The notes below the pieces were generated by a model. It had not been told where the DNA came from and made no database searches. It was given only the letters and a program-made list of their open reading frames with translations. Shown piece after piece: positions 1 through 7,137 of a DNA stretch of 15,798 nt (positions within the stretch are counted from its first letter, which is position 1; the number at the start of each line of letters is the position of its first letter). Source of the DNA: Temnopleurus reevesii (taxonomy: Eukaryota > Echinodermata > Echinoidea > Temnopleuroida > Temnopleuridae); the NCBI GenBank assembly GCA_036244855.1, contig BQKZ01016908.1, forward strand, positions 1 through 15,798, read 5' to 3'. The position numbers were made by a program, and so were the translations under genes.

Positions 1-254
1 AACAGTTCTGAACTTATTGCGGTAACAAGCTATTTTTGGTGATTTTTTACAAGTTTTTTGGCCCTGTGACCTTTGACCTTTGACCCACTGAACCAAAAAT
101 CTAATCAGTTCATCCTCACATGGTTATACATACTTGAGCTAAGTTTGGTCAAAATCCGTCAAGCGGTTCTGTTCCGATAGCGCCCGAACGTGACTGATAA
201 AAATAGTTTGATCTTGTTGCGCACGTCTCTGGAGAAGGCAGCCAATTTATGAAA
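1..254. repeat. Probable interspersed repeat with TGACCT half-sites
   Basis: This AT-rich stretch has no coding signal. It contains a run of three TGACC-type hexamers followed by a phrase of the form 'aatctaatcagttcatcc ... caaaatccgtcaagcggttc'. I associate that wording with dispersed non-coding repeats in marine invertebrate genomes, but this is memory-based and the family is not named. No terminal inverted repeats or target duplications are visible, and the left side runs off the window. It abuts the LINE endonuclease fragment that begins near 255. Confidence 0.35.
67..86 (+). promoter_or_regulatory. Three tandem nuclear-receptor-like half-sites (DR1 spacing)
   Basis: The hexamers TGACCT (67-72), TGACCT (74-79) and TGACCC (81-86) are each separated by a single T. 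Read on the minus strand they are AGGTCA-type half-sites in direct-repeat-1 spacing, the arrangement bound by HNF4/RXR-type receptors. The spacing is plain in the sequence. Binding or function is inference, and repeats of this kind often carry the motif without a regulatory role. Confidence 0.3.
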
Positions 255-529
255 TGCATTTCTACTCATTGGGCGAGATTTCAATTTGCCTGAATGGGAT
301 TGGGAAATGGCTACTCTTAAGCGAAGAGCACCATGCCAAAGGCTGCACAACAAGCTCATAAGCATTGCACATGACAATGGCTTTAATAGAACAACTGGTG
401 AAGGAACAAACAAGAGAAAAAATGTAACATGTTGAGCTTGCCCAGACCAAGTTTCACGAGTAGAAATTATTCCGGGCCTTTCAGATAACTGCATTCCATA
501 CTTTCAGTGTTCATGTACTGCGCCAAAAT
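255..529 (+). pseudogene. LINE endonuclease (EEP/APE-type) C-terminal fragment, broken
   Basis: In the plus frame through 268, codons read Ile-Gly-Arg-Asp-Phe-Asn (Asp-Phe-Asn at 277-285), then Leu-Pro-Glu-Trp-Asp-Trp. This matches the GDFN block of exonuclease-endonuclease-phosphatase domains in non-LTR retrotransposons, which nick target DNA. The stretch continues with a helix-like segment and ends with Ile-Pro-Gly-Leu-Ser-Asp-Asn-Cys (Ser-Asp-Asn-Cys at 481-492), where active enzymes have Ser-Asp-His. The catalytic His is therefore replaced. A TGA at 433-435 also interrupts the frame, and the frame slips after about 500. The N-terminal half of the domain and the reverse transcriptase are absent. 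The DIRS element begins right behind it, so this LINE copy may have been its target. A minus-strand open frame over the same bases (159-494) is a shadow. Confidence 0.6.
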
Positions 530-538
530 ATTATTGAT
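530..538. other. Left copy of 9-bp recombination-footprint sequence
   Basis: The 9-mer ATTATTGAT lies just outside the left end of the DIRS element. It recurs in direct orientation at 7123-7131 at the right end, and again (reverse complemented) in the centre of the internal complementary region. Tyrosine recombinases exchange strands within a short shared core, so identical core sequence at both junctions and in the circle junction is expected. Reading it as the core is inference. Confidence 0.5.
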
Positions 539-578
539 AATAACCAGTAAAATTAGCACTAATTTTATTATTTATGAG

Positions 579-750
579 ATAATCGCATGACCCTCTCTTA
601 CCATTTTGCTTTGTTCCTTGGGACACAGCTACGACCGAAAACCACATAACTAGAAATTTTCCTTATATCCGCCTCCCAAAAAATCCCCGCCTCATGCCTG
701 CCACCGCGAGGTGGCGCTATAGAGCTCAACTCCAATTAATTTCATTCATT
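579..750 (+). repeat. Left inverted terminal repeat (3' end of the DIRS element)
   Basis: Bases 579-750 are the reverse complement of 6957-7127, with only scattered substitutions and one extra A in the A-run near 680. The repeat contains a short hairpin, GCCACC / GGTGGC (700-705, 710-715) around a GCGA loop, present in both copies. In DIRS elements the terminal repeats carry promoter and end-recognition signals and template completion of the ends. Confidence 0.92.
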
Positions 751-811
751 ACCAACCCGTTCTGCAAGGACACCCGTCATATGGACGCAGGTTGGGGGCC
801 AGTAGGGGGGT
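751..811. other. Spacer between left terminal repeat and internal complementary region
   Basis: Sixty-one bases lie between the two structural repeats. They have no counterpart next to the right terminal repeat and contain no recognisable signal. Confidence 0.5.
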
Positions 812-912
812 GTAAGAGAAGGTCATGCGATTATCTCGTAAATAATAAAATTAGTGCTAATTTTACTGATTTACATCAATAATCGCATGACCCTCTCTTA
901 CCATTTTGCTTT
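812..912. repeat. Internal complementary region (circle-junction copy)
   Basis: This 101-bp block has two halves. Bases 812-868 are the reverse complement of the element's left end (545-601) with two mismatches. Bases 869-912 are the reverse complement of its right end (7094-7137) with one mismatch. Read on the minus strand, the block is the right end fused directly to the left end, as in a closed circle. DIRS elements carry such a region near the 3' end as a template for rebuilding the termini during circularisation. It sits downstream of the recombinase stop codon, where the family places it. Confidence 0.88.
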
Positions 913-977
913 AAGTCATGTTACTGACCAGCACCGACAACCCCAGGGTGGACTATGATGGCGAGAGGAGGGAAGGG

Positions 978-2003
978 CTAGGAGGTCGTCGGTGGTCTCG
1001 CCGCTGCGGCATTCAGCGCCGAGACCCCAAAACGCTCCTCGCCCGCCAGGACATCGTGGAGATAAAAGGAAATGAAGGAGTTCTTTGAACGCCAAAAGGC
1101 TGCCTTCATAATATCTTCCGTCGGGACGCCCGCGAGGAGGGCCCAGGACCAGCTGATACTTCTTGTATCGTGCGCCCTGGGCTCTCCCCCCCGAAGTCAT
1201 GGCTTCGGGGCCCGCCGCCTTAATACCCTCGACGATCCATCTAGAGATGGACGAGGGGGAGGCAGCCGAGAACGGCCTCTTCGTGATGACAAATAGGAGC
1301 GAAGAGGCCGAGCCTTGGACAGGTACCATTTTAGCGCCCGAACCGGGCACCAAACCTTGTCCTCCGGTACCGAGGAGAAGGTGGAGAGTTTGCTAAGGAA
1401 AATCTCCACCGGGCCCGAGACGTCCGACTGGTTCTTTGCGATGAAGGAGGTCTCGGGGCGGAGTCGAACTCCTCGGGGTTCGCACCTGATGTGACCCGCC
1501 GCCGTGGTCAGGGCGTGAATGGAACTCCGCCTGTGACCGGAAGCCAGCGCCACCAGCAGCACCGTCTTCACGGTGAGGTGGTGGAACGAGGCGTTGCTCA
1601 TCAGTTCGAAGGGAGGTCGAGCTAAGGCGTCGAGGACCTTAGGGAGGCTCCACGCCGGGGCTAGCGGTCTGTGTGACGGTCTCTTCAGGAAGAAGGACCG
1701 CAACAGGCGCCCCAGTTCTACCGAGTCTGACACTCGGGAGCCGTCCGCGAATCCAACGTGGATCGCCCCGATGGCCGAGCGGTAGCCTCGAATCGTGGGG
1801 AGGGCGAGGCCCTTGTCGAATAGGTGGATCAGAAAGTCCGCCACGACAGGGCACGAGGCTTCCTTAGCTAGGAAGCCGCGTTCCTCACACCACTCGTCGA
1901 AGGCCGCGAGACGGGCGTTGTAGACCTTCACGGTCGACGCTCGTTTGCTCTCTGCTAGTAGCGAGGAGGCTCTAGCTGAGAAGCCTGATTCGACCGCTTG
2001 CGC
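978..2003 (-). pseudogene. DIRS tyrosine recombinase (YR), split by two frame changes
   Basis: This enzyme would insert the circular cDNA by strand exchange. The recognisable domain begins near 2003 with a core-binding part (helical region with WCEERG, about 1890) and continues into the catalytic part. The first catalytic Arg lies in Ser-Gly-His-Arg-Arg (Arg at 1530-1532). The reading frame then shifts by one base between about 1295 and 1315, and shifts back at a run of seven Cs (1186-1192). After that come His-Asp-Thr-Arg (1161-1172) and the nucleophile Tyr in Phe-Tyr-Leu-His-Asp (Tyr at 1062-1064), before a TAG at 978-980. All the expected catalytic residues (Arg, His-x-x-Arg, Tyr) are thus visible but not in one frame. 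The first frame is open back to 2822, overlapping RNase H; overlapping ORFs are common in DIRS elements, so the true start is unclear. Confidence 0.88.
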
Positions 2004-2837
2004 CCTGACAACGGCCACGCAGTCAGGCGGAGTCTGTCCGGGTGCTCTGGCAAGAGGCCGGAGAGGGGTTGTTTCACCACGTCCGGCCATAGAGGTAGGG
2101 GCCATGGTTCGTCGACCAGGAGGTCGAGAAGGCGTGGGAACCACGTTCTGCCCGGCCACCGAGGGGCGATCAGCAGAATCTGAGCCCTGTCCTCGATCAC
2201 TTTTGTGAGGACCTGGGGAATCAGAGTGAATGTGGGGAATGCGTATGGGCGACCGCGTTCGGGTCCCTGGTTCTGGCGCGGTACCTCGGTAGTTGGTGGC
2301 CCCCATCTCTCTACGAGTTGTTGGAAGAGAGATTGGTGAAGGCTCCATTCCAACGGGAGAGACTTGCCCCTGGACAGAAAGTCTGTGATGAGATTCTCCT
2401 GACCGGGGATGTACGTGGCCGACGGGAGAATATCCCGTGTCCGGCACCACTCCCAGAGACGGATCGCATGGCGATTCAGCCTCCACGAGCGTGTCACGCC
2501 CTGGCGGTTGATGAATGCCGCTACCGTCACGTTGTCCGTGAGGACGAGGACGGAATGGCCTGTCAGACGCTCCTGAAAATGACTCGGGGAGGACTGGACC
2601 GCCATCAGCTCTAGCACGTTGATATGGGGGAGGGACGTCAGGTGTGACCAGTCCCCCGCAACGTACGTCCCTTCGCACAGGCCACCCCAGCCCTGGAGTG
2701 AGGCGTCTGTAATGACGGTCACTGTCGGGAGGGGTCTGTGGAAAGGTTTGCCCCGGGAGAGGAAGCGAGCGCTCTTCCACGGGCCAAGTAGTCGGGTCAC
2801 CTCTCGTGAGAGAGGGACCCACACCTCCGGGGATGAC
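1955..2837 (-). CDS. RNase H domain of the DIRS polyprotein
   Basis: RNase H degrades the RNA strand of the RNA-DNA hybrid during reverse transcription. One uninterrupted frame carries the four expected acidic residues in order: Asp in Ile-Thr-Asp-Ala-Ser (2705-2707), Glu in Leu-Glu-Leu-Met (2609-2611), Asp in Leu-Thr-Asp-Asn (2534-2536), and Asp in Thr-Asp-Phe-Leu-Ser-Arg (2381-2383), the last being the typical retroelement DxLSR block. Further on is a tryptophan- and proline-rich connector, and the frame ends at TAG 1955-1957 after Leu-Thr-Ala-Trp-Pro-Leu-Ser. That block normally precedes the YR domain. The upstream side joins RT, but in another frame across a run of nine Cs (2838-2846). 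The same frame is formally open upstream to 3139, where it is a shadow of RT. This is the best preserved catalytic domain of the copy. Confidence 0.88.
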
Positions 2838-2846
2838 CCCCCCCCC

Positions 2847-3768
2847 GCTTGAAAAACAGGCGAAGGTGCCACTGGAAAGGGCGCATGAGAAGGCGGCAGT
2901 CCCTGACGAGCTCCGTCAGACTGGCTAGGAGGCCGAGGAAACGTCTCCACACCTTCGCCCGGGATCTGGGAGCAAGGCCGAGTTGTTGGGCACAGCTCAC
3001 CACGTCCCGGATGCGGGCCGAACTTGGACGGGCGCGTTCCCGACCAAAGTCCAGCTCGGCTCCCAGGTAGACTGGCTTGCGGGTTGGGGTGAGTTCTGAC
3101 TTCTCCCAATTCACCATAAAGCCTAGTCTCTGCGTCCACCGGAGAAGGACCTCAACTTGTTGTAAAAGGAGGTCCCTCGAACTGGCTACGAGTAGCCAGT
3201 CGTATAGGTAGACGTGTAGTATGAGCCCGCGCTCCCGTAGGAAGCCCGCGAGAGTTCCTACCACCCGCGTGAAAACGCGGGGGGCCGGGCTCAGACCGAA
3301 GGGCAGGACTCGGTAGCGGAATGTTCTGCCACCAACCGTGAACCCCAGCAGGTCTCTCGACGCGGGTGTATGAGCATATGGAAATATGCATCCCGCAGGT
3401 CGAGGGATACAGCCCAATCCCCCGGCTGGAGCGAGGGGAGAAGCTGCGCCAGCGAGTTCATTCTGAATGTCTCGTCCGGTAGATATCGGTTGATCCGTTT
3501 CATATTCAGGATCATCCGCAGTTTCCCCGACTTCTTCGGCACTATGAATATGGGGGAGAGGGACAACCGAGGGTGGTCCCTCACCTCCTCTATAGCCCCC
3601 TGGGGGTACGCTTCCTTAGTGCTCCGTTCGGAAGGGGTTCCGTAAGCGGGATGCGGAACCCCTCCCGAACGATGGAGAGCACGTACGGATCGTCGGTGAT
3701 TTCTTCCCATGCGGGAAGAAAATCCGACAGGCGTCCCCCGACTCTCTCCGAGAGAAGTCGGGGCGCAC
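2847..3768 (-). pseudogene. DIRS reverse transcriptase, frameshifted, active-site Asp lost
   Basis: The RT copies element RNA into cDNA. Three frames are needed to read it. The N-terminal block (Gly-Gly-Arg-Leu-Ser-Asp-Phe-Leu, about 3700-3741) is in one frame, which overlaps the end of gag. A second frame (3710 to about 3370) carries Ile-Phe-Ile-Val-Pro-Lys-Lys-Ser-Gly-Lys and motif A, Leu-Asp-Leu-Arg-Asp-Ala-Tyr (metal-binding Asp at 3399-3401). A third (about 3370 to 2838) carries the Leu-Pro-Phe-Gly-Leu block of motif B and motif C. The shift near 3364-3370 looks like one missing base between Ile-His-Pro and Ala-Ser-Arg. Motif C reads Tyr-Leu-Tyr-Asp-Trp-Leu: the first Asp of the expected Tyr-x-Asp-Asp is Tyr (codon 3202-3204). 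Polymerase activity should be abolished by that change alone. Confidence 0.9.
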
Positions 3769-3770
3769 CC

Positions 3771-4985
3771 TCACCCCCGCCCGCCCTTGGCCTTAGCCTT
3801 GGGTTGGGGGTGTGGGTACGAGTCCTGCTGACCGGAGGGCTTCTTAGGGTTCTTCTGGCGCTTGGCCGGGGGAGGAGCCGGAGGTTGCCAAGACGGATTG
3901 GGCTGCCAGGCCGCGGTGGCGGGCGGCGCAGCCGAGGCGGGAGCTCGCTTAGAGGCTCTCCTAGTGGTAGAGACCTTTTTGGCGAGCTCCTCCGCCTGCT
4001 TAATCTCCGACAGTTCGGAAGCGCACAGCGCCTGGAACTGTCCCCCAAAGAGGAAGGGGGCCGCTGGATCGAGTGTCTCGATCCATGGGCGGATGTCGGC
4101 GGCCTCGGACAGGTTGAGGTACCAGAGGAGGACCCTCTGCCTGTCCTCCATGCAACGAAGGGAGACCGCCGACAGTTGACGGAAGACAAGCGCGACGATC
4201 TGCAGAAGGATACGGTCGAGTGTCTCCACGTCCTCTGCTGTCACATTCAGCTCCTCAGAGCGGGAGCAAATTGACAGCAGAATGGCAGCGAAAGCCGAGA
4301 GGCGCATGCCCGAACGGACACCCGCCTCGACTTCCTGAAGACGGCGGTCGGCTGAGTGAAAGGTCTTAGCCTCTACCGTCCTGCCCGTCTTCACCCCGAA
4401 CCTGGAGGCTTCTTTAGAGAGCTTCTTCGGGGCGAAGCGTGCCTCTGTAGAAGCCTCGTCAAAGGCTAGGGTCTGCCCAACTGCCTTCACAGTGTAAGGC
4501 TTGTGAAGGCCAGTCCGTGCCGCGTGCTCTGCCCGTACTGCTGTCTTAAACTCCTCTGGGATGGAGAGACAGGGCTTGGACGGGGCAGCCACCCCGAAGA
4601 CGTAGCCGCTGGGAGCGGTTGGGGTCTTATGGGCTATCGACTCAGGCATGTATTTCGCGATAATCGCGAAGGCCGAGGAGGACAGGCCCAGGGGCGTTTG
4701 GGCGGTCACGGATGGTGTGGATTCGTCAGAGTCCCAGCCCGAAGACTCGGAGCTAGATGACTCCCCCTCCGGTTCTATCGCGCCAGCAGCCGCGAAAAAA
4801 TCGGGCTGGGGCGGAGGGAGTACCGGTGGGCCGAGGCCCCCCAACACCACTGATGCGGTGTTGGAGTCCAACCACTGCCTTACTGCCCTGGAGTCACGGG
4901 AGCGACCGGCGGTAGTAGGCGTGGTTCCCGTCGCCGCGCTGATCAACCCGAAGGAAGGCAGTGGGGCGCCGGGGGAGGGCCTTGC
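3771..4985 (-). CDS. DIRS gag-like protein, C-terminal part
   Basis: This frame is open from the stop at 4986-4988 down to TGA 3771-3773. It has no convincing ATG near its start, and the first start-like codon is TTG (4944-4946). It is best read as the second half of gag, joined to the upstream frame by a one-base shift. Counted from that TTG, residues about 58-78 are acidic and Ser-rich, 140-320 form a helical, Leu-rich middle with the Trp-Tyr-Leu-Asn-Leu-Ser and Phe-Gly-Gly-Gln-Phe blocks typical of DIRS gag proteins, and 325-391 are basic, Pro- and Lys-rich. No CCHC zinc knuckle is present. The role, by family, is packaging element RNA in the cytoplasm; nucleic-acid binding by the basic tail is inference. 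Its last codons overlap the first RT-coding frame. Confidence 0.72.
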   Translation of the reverse strand, partial: ARPSPGAPLPSFGLISAATGTTPTTAGRSRDSRAVRQWLDSNTASVVLGGLGPPVLPPPQPDFFAAAGAIEPEGESSSSESSGWDSDESTPSVTAQTPLGLSSSAFAIIAKYMPESIAHKTPTAPSGYVFGVAAPSKPCLSIPEEFKTAVRAEHAARTGLHKPYTVKAVGQTLAFDEASTEARFAPKKLSKEASRFGVKTGRTVEAKTFHSADRRLQEVEAGVRSGMRLSAFAAILLSICSRSEELNVTAEDVETLDRILLQIVALVFRQLSAVSLRCMEDRQRVLLWYLNLSEAADIRPWIETLDPAAPFLFGGQFQALCASELSEIKQAEELAKKVSTTRRASKRAPASAAPPATAAWQPNPSWQPPAPPPAKRQKNPKKPSGQQDSYPHPQPKAKAKGGRG

Positions 4986-5869
4986 TCACTCATGACCGGC
5001 TGAAAAGCCGCGGTTGAGTGGCTTGGCCCGCTCGATCCCGCTTGGTCACGGCGCCAGTACCCATGTGCATTAGTGGGGTATGAGCTATAACCTGGGTGGT
5101 GCGGCGCCGGCGGCGCCCCCCACCAGGGATCGGGGTAACCAGCGTACCTCGGGTCTGGGAAGCCAGGGTATCGAGTGCCGGTTTCCAGAAACCCGGGCGT
5201 CCGATTCTCCCCGTAGCCGGGGTAACGGTTGTCTGAGAATCCGGGTGTGGGCGGATGTCCGAACGTCCGGTCTCCCGGGTGTTCGGTAGGCTGCCGCGGG
5301 TACCCGTACGGGTGGTCGTGGCTGCCTGCCGGGTAGCTAGGCCCCTGAATGGTATGAGACATTCTGGGGCCCGGCGTCCCGTAATCCGCTCCGATGGGTA
5401 GCGGTGCTCCCTGCCCGCTAAGGCTAGGCACTGTTTTGGTCGTGCCCCTTGGATCCCATCCCGAGGTCGGCGTGCTGGCATCGGGTCCACGCCCCATAGA
5501 AGTGGGGGGTCCCGAGATTCCGTAGCCCACGCGCGTGGGGGAATCGAGGATCCACGCCCCACACGCATGGGGGGTTCCTGCCAGCTTACCGTGTGGGTGG
5601 CGGACGTACCGCCTCCCAAACCTAGCAACGGTACTTGCGACTCCACTTCCCGCCAGAAGCGTAGGGGCCTTCTGACGGGAGGAGGAAGAAACTAGCTTTG
5701 TCTTCGTCTTGGTTGTAGACGTGGACGAGGCCGATTTCTTCCTCTTCTTGGAGACGGAGGTGGTCACCACTGGCGTGAGAGTCAGCGGTAATACCCTCGC
5801 CCCCGTCGACCCTCTTACCTCGGATCCCGTAGGATCGGCGGTGCCTTCCGAGGACAGATCCGAATCCAT
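4943..5869 (-). CDS. DIRS gag N-terminal part, Pro/Gly/Tyr-rich low-complexity protein
   Basis: The frame starts at ATG 5867-5869 (Met-Asp-Ser-Asp-Leu-Ser-Ser-Glu) and runs 308 codons to TGA 4943-4945. Residues 35-65 are Ser/Thr/Lys-rich, with Lys-Lys-Arg-Lys-Lys at 41-45 resembling a nuclear localisation signal. Residues about 95-170 contain a Thr-Pro-Thr-Ser-Gly-Trp-Asp block also found in the second element (about 14429-14656). Residues about 170-260 are strongly Pro/Gly/Tyr/Phe-rich with repeated Pro-Gly-Tyr and Pro-Gly-Phe, and look disordered. No enzyme domain is present. The stop overlaps the next gag frame, so a -1 shift would fuse the halves; whether this is a lesion or a programmed event is open. 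The DNA coding for residues about 235-290 is the segment that has become a tandem array at 13255-14290. Confidence 0.68.
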   Translation of the reverse strand: MDSDLSSEGTADPTGSEVRGSTGARVLPLTLTPVVTTSVSKKRKKSASSTSTTKTKTKLVSSSSRQKAPTLLAGSGVASTVARFGRRYVRHPHGKLAGTPHACGAWILDSPTRVGYGISGPPTSMGRGPDASTPTSGWDPRGTTKTVPSLSGQGAPLPIGADYGTPGPRMSHTIQGPSYPAGSHDHPYGYPRQPTEHPGDRTFGHPPTPGFSDNRYPGYGENRTPGFLETGTRYPGFPDPRYAGYPDPWWGAPPAPHHPGYSSYPTNAHGYWRRDQAGSSGPSHSTAAFQPVMSEQGPPPAPHCLPSG

Positions 5870-6230
5870 GTTGGATGACGCCCGAGCAGAGGGCGAGTCC
5901 GGTGAGGAGACCTGCGATGTTGGGCTGCGACGTGAAAGAAAGAAGTGCGAGAAGGCCCTCCCGGTCCCGCGTTATGCACGGATACCGGCAGTGAGGGGTA
6001 ACAAAAGAAATCAATTTTCTCTGAGTTCTTCTCGACGAGGAGCTGAACTCTGCTTCTCTTAGTCTTTTATTTGTTTGATTATTTATTTGAGAAGTCCGCC
6101 TAGTGGGGCCCAACTCCTGGTGGGCTCCCTCAGGTAGACAGAACAAGACCTAAGTCCGCTTAATTGCGAACAAAACCGCTATTTGGCGGTAGAATAAGGG
6201 CTGGGCGACTAGACAAGACCGAAAACAATT

Positions 6231-6264
<34 letters not shown>

Positions 6265-6956
6265 TATAAGTCCGACGAAATTTGTGGACTGAGAAAAAGA
6301 AATCTTTCTTTTTTTCTTTTTTTTCTCTAAGTCCGACGAAGGAACGTATATTCCGTCGACAGAGTCCTCAACTGGGTGAGCTGCAAGAGAAATACAACAA
6401 TACGATTCGTAACAAATTAAATTTTTTTTTTTTTTTTTACGAAACTTTTCAAAATGGCGATGACCTTCTATCCGGGAGTTTTATGACCCCGGAAGTGGAA
6501 ACTCGCTACGTGGCGTTTTTCCGACCACGAGGAGAAACCGATCAAATTACAGTTTTAAGTCATTAAACTACTGATTTTGGGCTACAAGTCATACACATAT
6601 ATCAATTATAAGTTATATAAGGAACACCCTTCCAAAAACTAAAACCCAATACCACGGGAAGCGACAGGGAAGCGCAGCTTTCATTAGAAAGCGAACTCCC
6701 ACTCACTGCACCTCAACCTGCATTCAAAACACGGGCGGCACAACGGGTTGTTTTAGAACGACAACAATTTATAAATATTGTCTAATTCTCATAATACGGA
6801 GGTTGGCACTCTCAAAAACACACTCTATTTATGCTAAGGCGTAATAAGGCTTTTTCAAGGGCGAATTTCTAGACTCTTAACAACCAAAAACGCATAAGGA
6901 ATAATCTCACCGGGAGCGTAGTTTCTTGAACGTCTGGTCCGTAGCAGAGCGATAGG
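5870..6956 (-). other. DIRS 5' leader, non-coding and structured
   Basis: About 1.1 kb separates gag from the right terminal repeat, with no credible coding region. It contains an AT dinucleotide run (about 6234-6256), a 17-base T run (6422-6438), and several copies of a TAAGTCCG-type motif (near 6150, 6267, 6329; a weaker one near 6091). Two of these open short inverted repeats: AGTCC...GGACT (about 6268-6289) and GGAA-N6-TTCC flanked by CGAC/GTCG (6334-6359). The same features recur in order at 14968-15470, so this portion is an inherited leader. Bases 6570-6956 show nothing further. An open frame at 5622-6146 on the minus strand is a shadow. Confidence 0.6.
6334..6359 (-). other. Conserved leader hairpin
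   Basis: GGAA (6341-6344) and TTCC (6351-6354) pair around a 6-base loop and are flanked by CGAC and GTCG. The matching site in the second element keeps GGAA-N6-TTCC (15385-15398) with a different loop sequence, followed in both by GACAGAGTCC. Conservation of the arms with loop divergence suggests a folded RNA signal. The role is unknown. Confidence 0.45.
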
Positions 6957-7127
6957 AATGAATGAAATCAATTGGAGTCGAGCTCTATAGCGCCACCTCG
7001 CGGTGGCAGGCGTGAGGCGGGGATTTTTGGGGGGCGAATATAAGGAAAATGTCTAGTTATGTGGTTTTCGGTCGTAGCTGTGTCCCAAGGAACAAAGCAA
7101 AATGGTAAGAGAGGGTCATGCGATTAT
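6957..7127 (-). repeat. Right inverted terminal repeat (5' end of the DIRS element)
   Basis: This is the reverse complement of 579-750, beginning at AATGAATGAA and ending at GCGATTAT. It includes the GCCACC / GGTGGC hairpin at 6992-7007. As the upstream repeat for the minus-strand genes it would be expected to hold the promoter, although no core promoter motif can be assigned with confidence. Confidence 0.92.
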
Positions 7128-7131
7128 TGAT
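7123..7131. other. Right copy of 9-bp recombination-footprint sequence
   Basis: ATTATTGAT here repeats the 9-mer at 530-538 in direct orientation, separated by the whole element. The next bases (TTAAAT) match the circle junction's GTAAAT except for one base, placing the right end of the element at about 7137. Confidence 0.5.
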
Positions 7132-7137
7132 TTAAAT

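Larger units (their letters stand above)
545..7137 (-). mobile_element. DIRS-like tyrosine-recombinase retrotransposon, nearly full length, defective
   Basis: The element is about 6.6 kb and is transcribed from the minus strand. It has long inverted terminal repeats (579-750, 6957-7127), an internal complementary region next to the 3' repeat (812-912), and coding regions in the order gag, RT, RNase H, YR. There is no integrase, no protease, no LTR and no target-site duplication. This architecture defines the DIRS group, which moves through a circular DNA intermediate inserted by its own tyrosine recombinase. The end points come from comparing the internal region with both outer ends: its halves stop matching at 545 and 7137. 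The copy is damaged, with a substituted RT active-site aspartate and several one-base frame changes. GC content is clearly higher than the AT-rich flanks. No methyltransferase-like domain, present in some DIRS elements, was seen. Confidence 0.9.

Noticed and set aside
159..494. 111-codon minus-strand gene
   Set aside because: It is antisense to the plus-strand LINE endonuclease fragment and has no domain of its own.
5622..6146. 174-codon minus-strand gene
   Set aside because: It is a shadow frame over the gag start and leader; the gag frame starting at 5869 is supported by similarity to the second copy.
545..7137. LTR retrotransposon or retrovirus-like provirus
   Set aside because: The terminal repeats are inverted, there is no protease, integrase or envelope, and there is a tyrosine recombinase.
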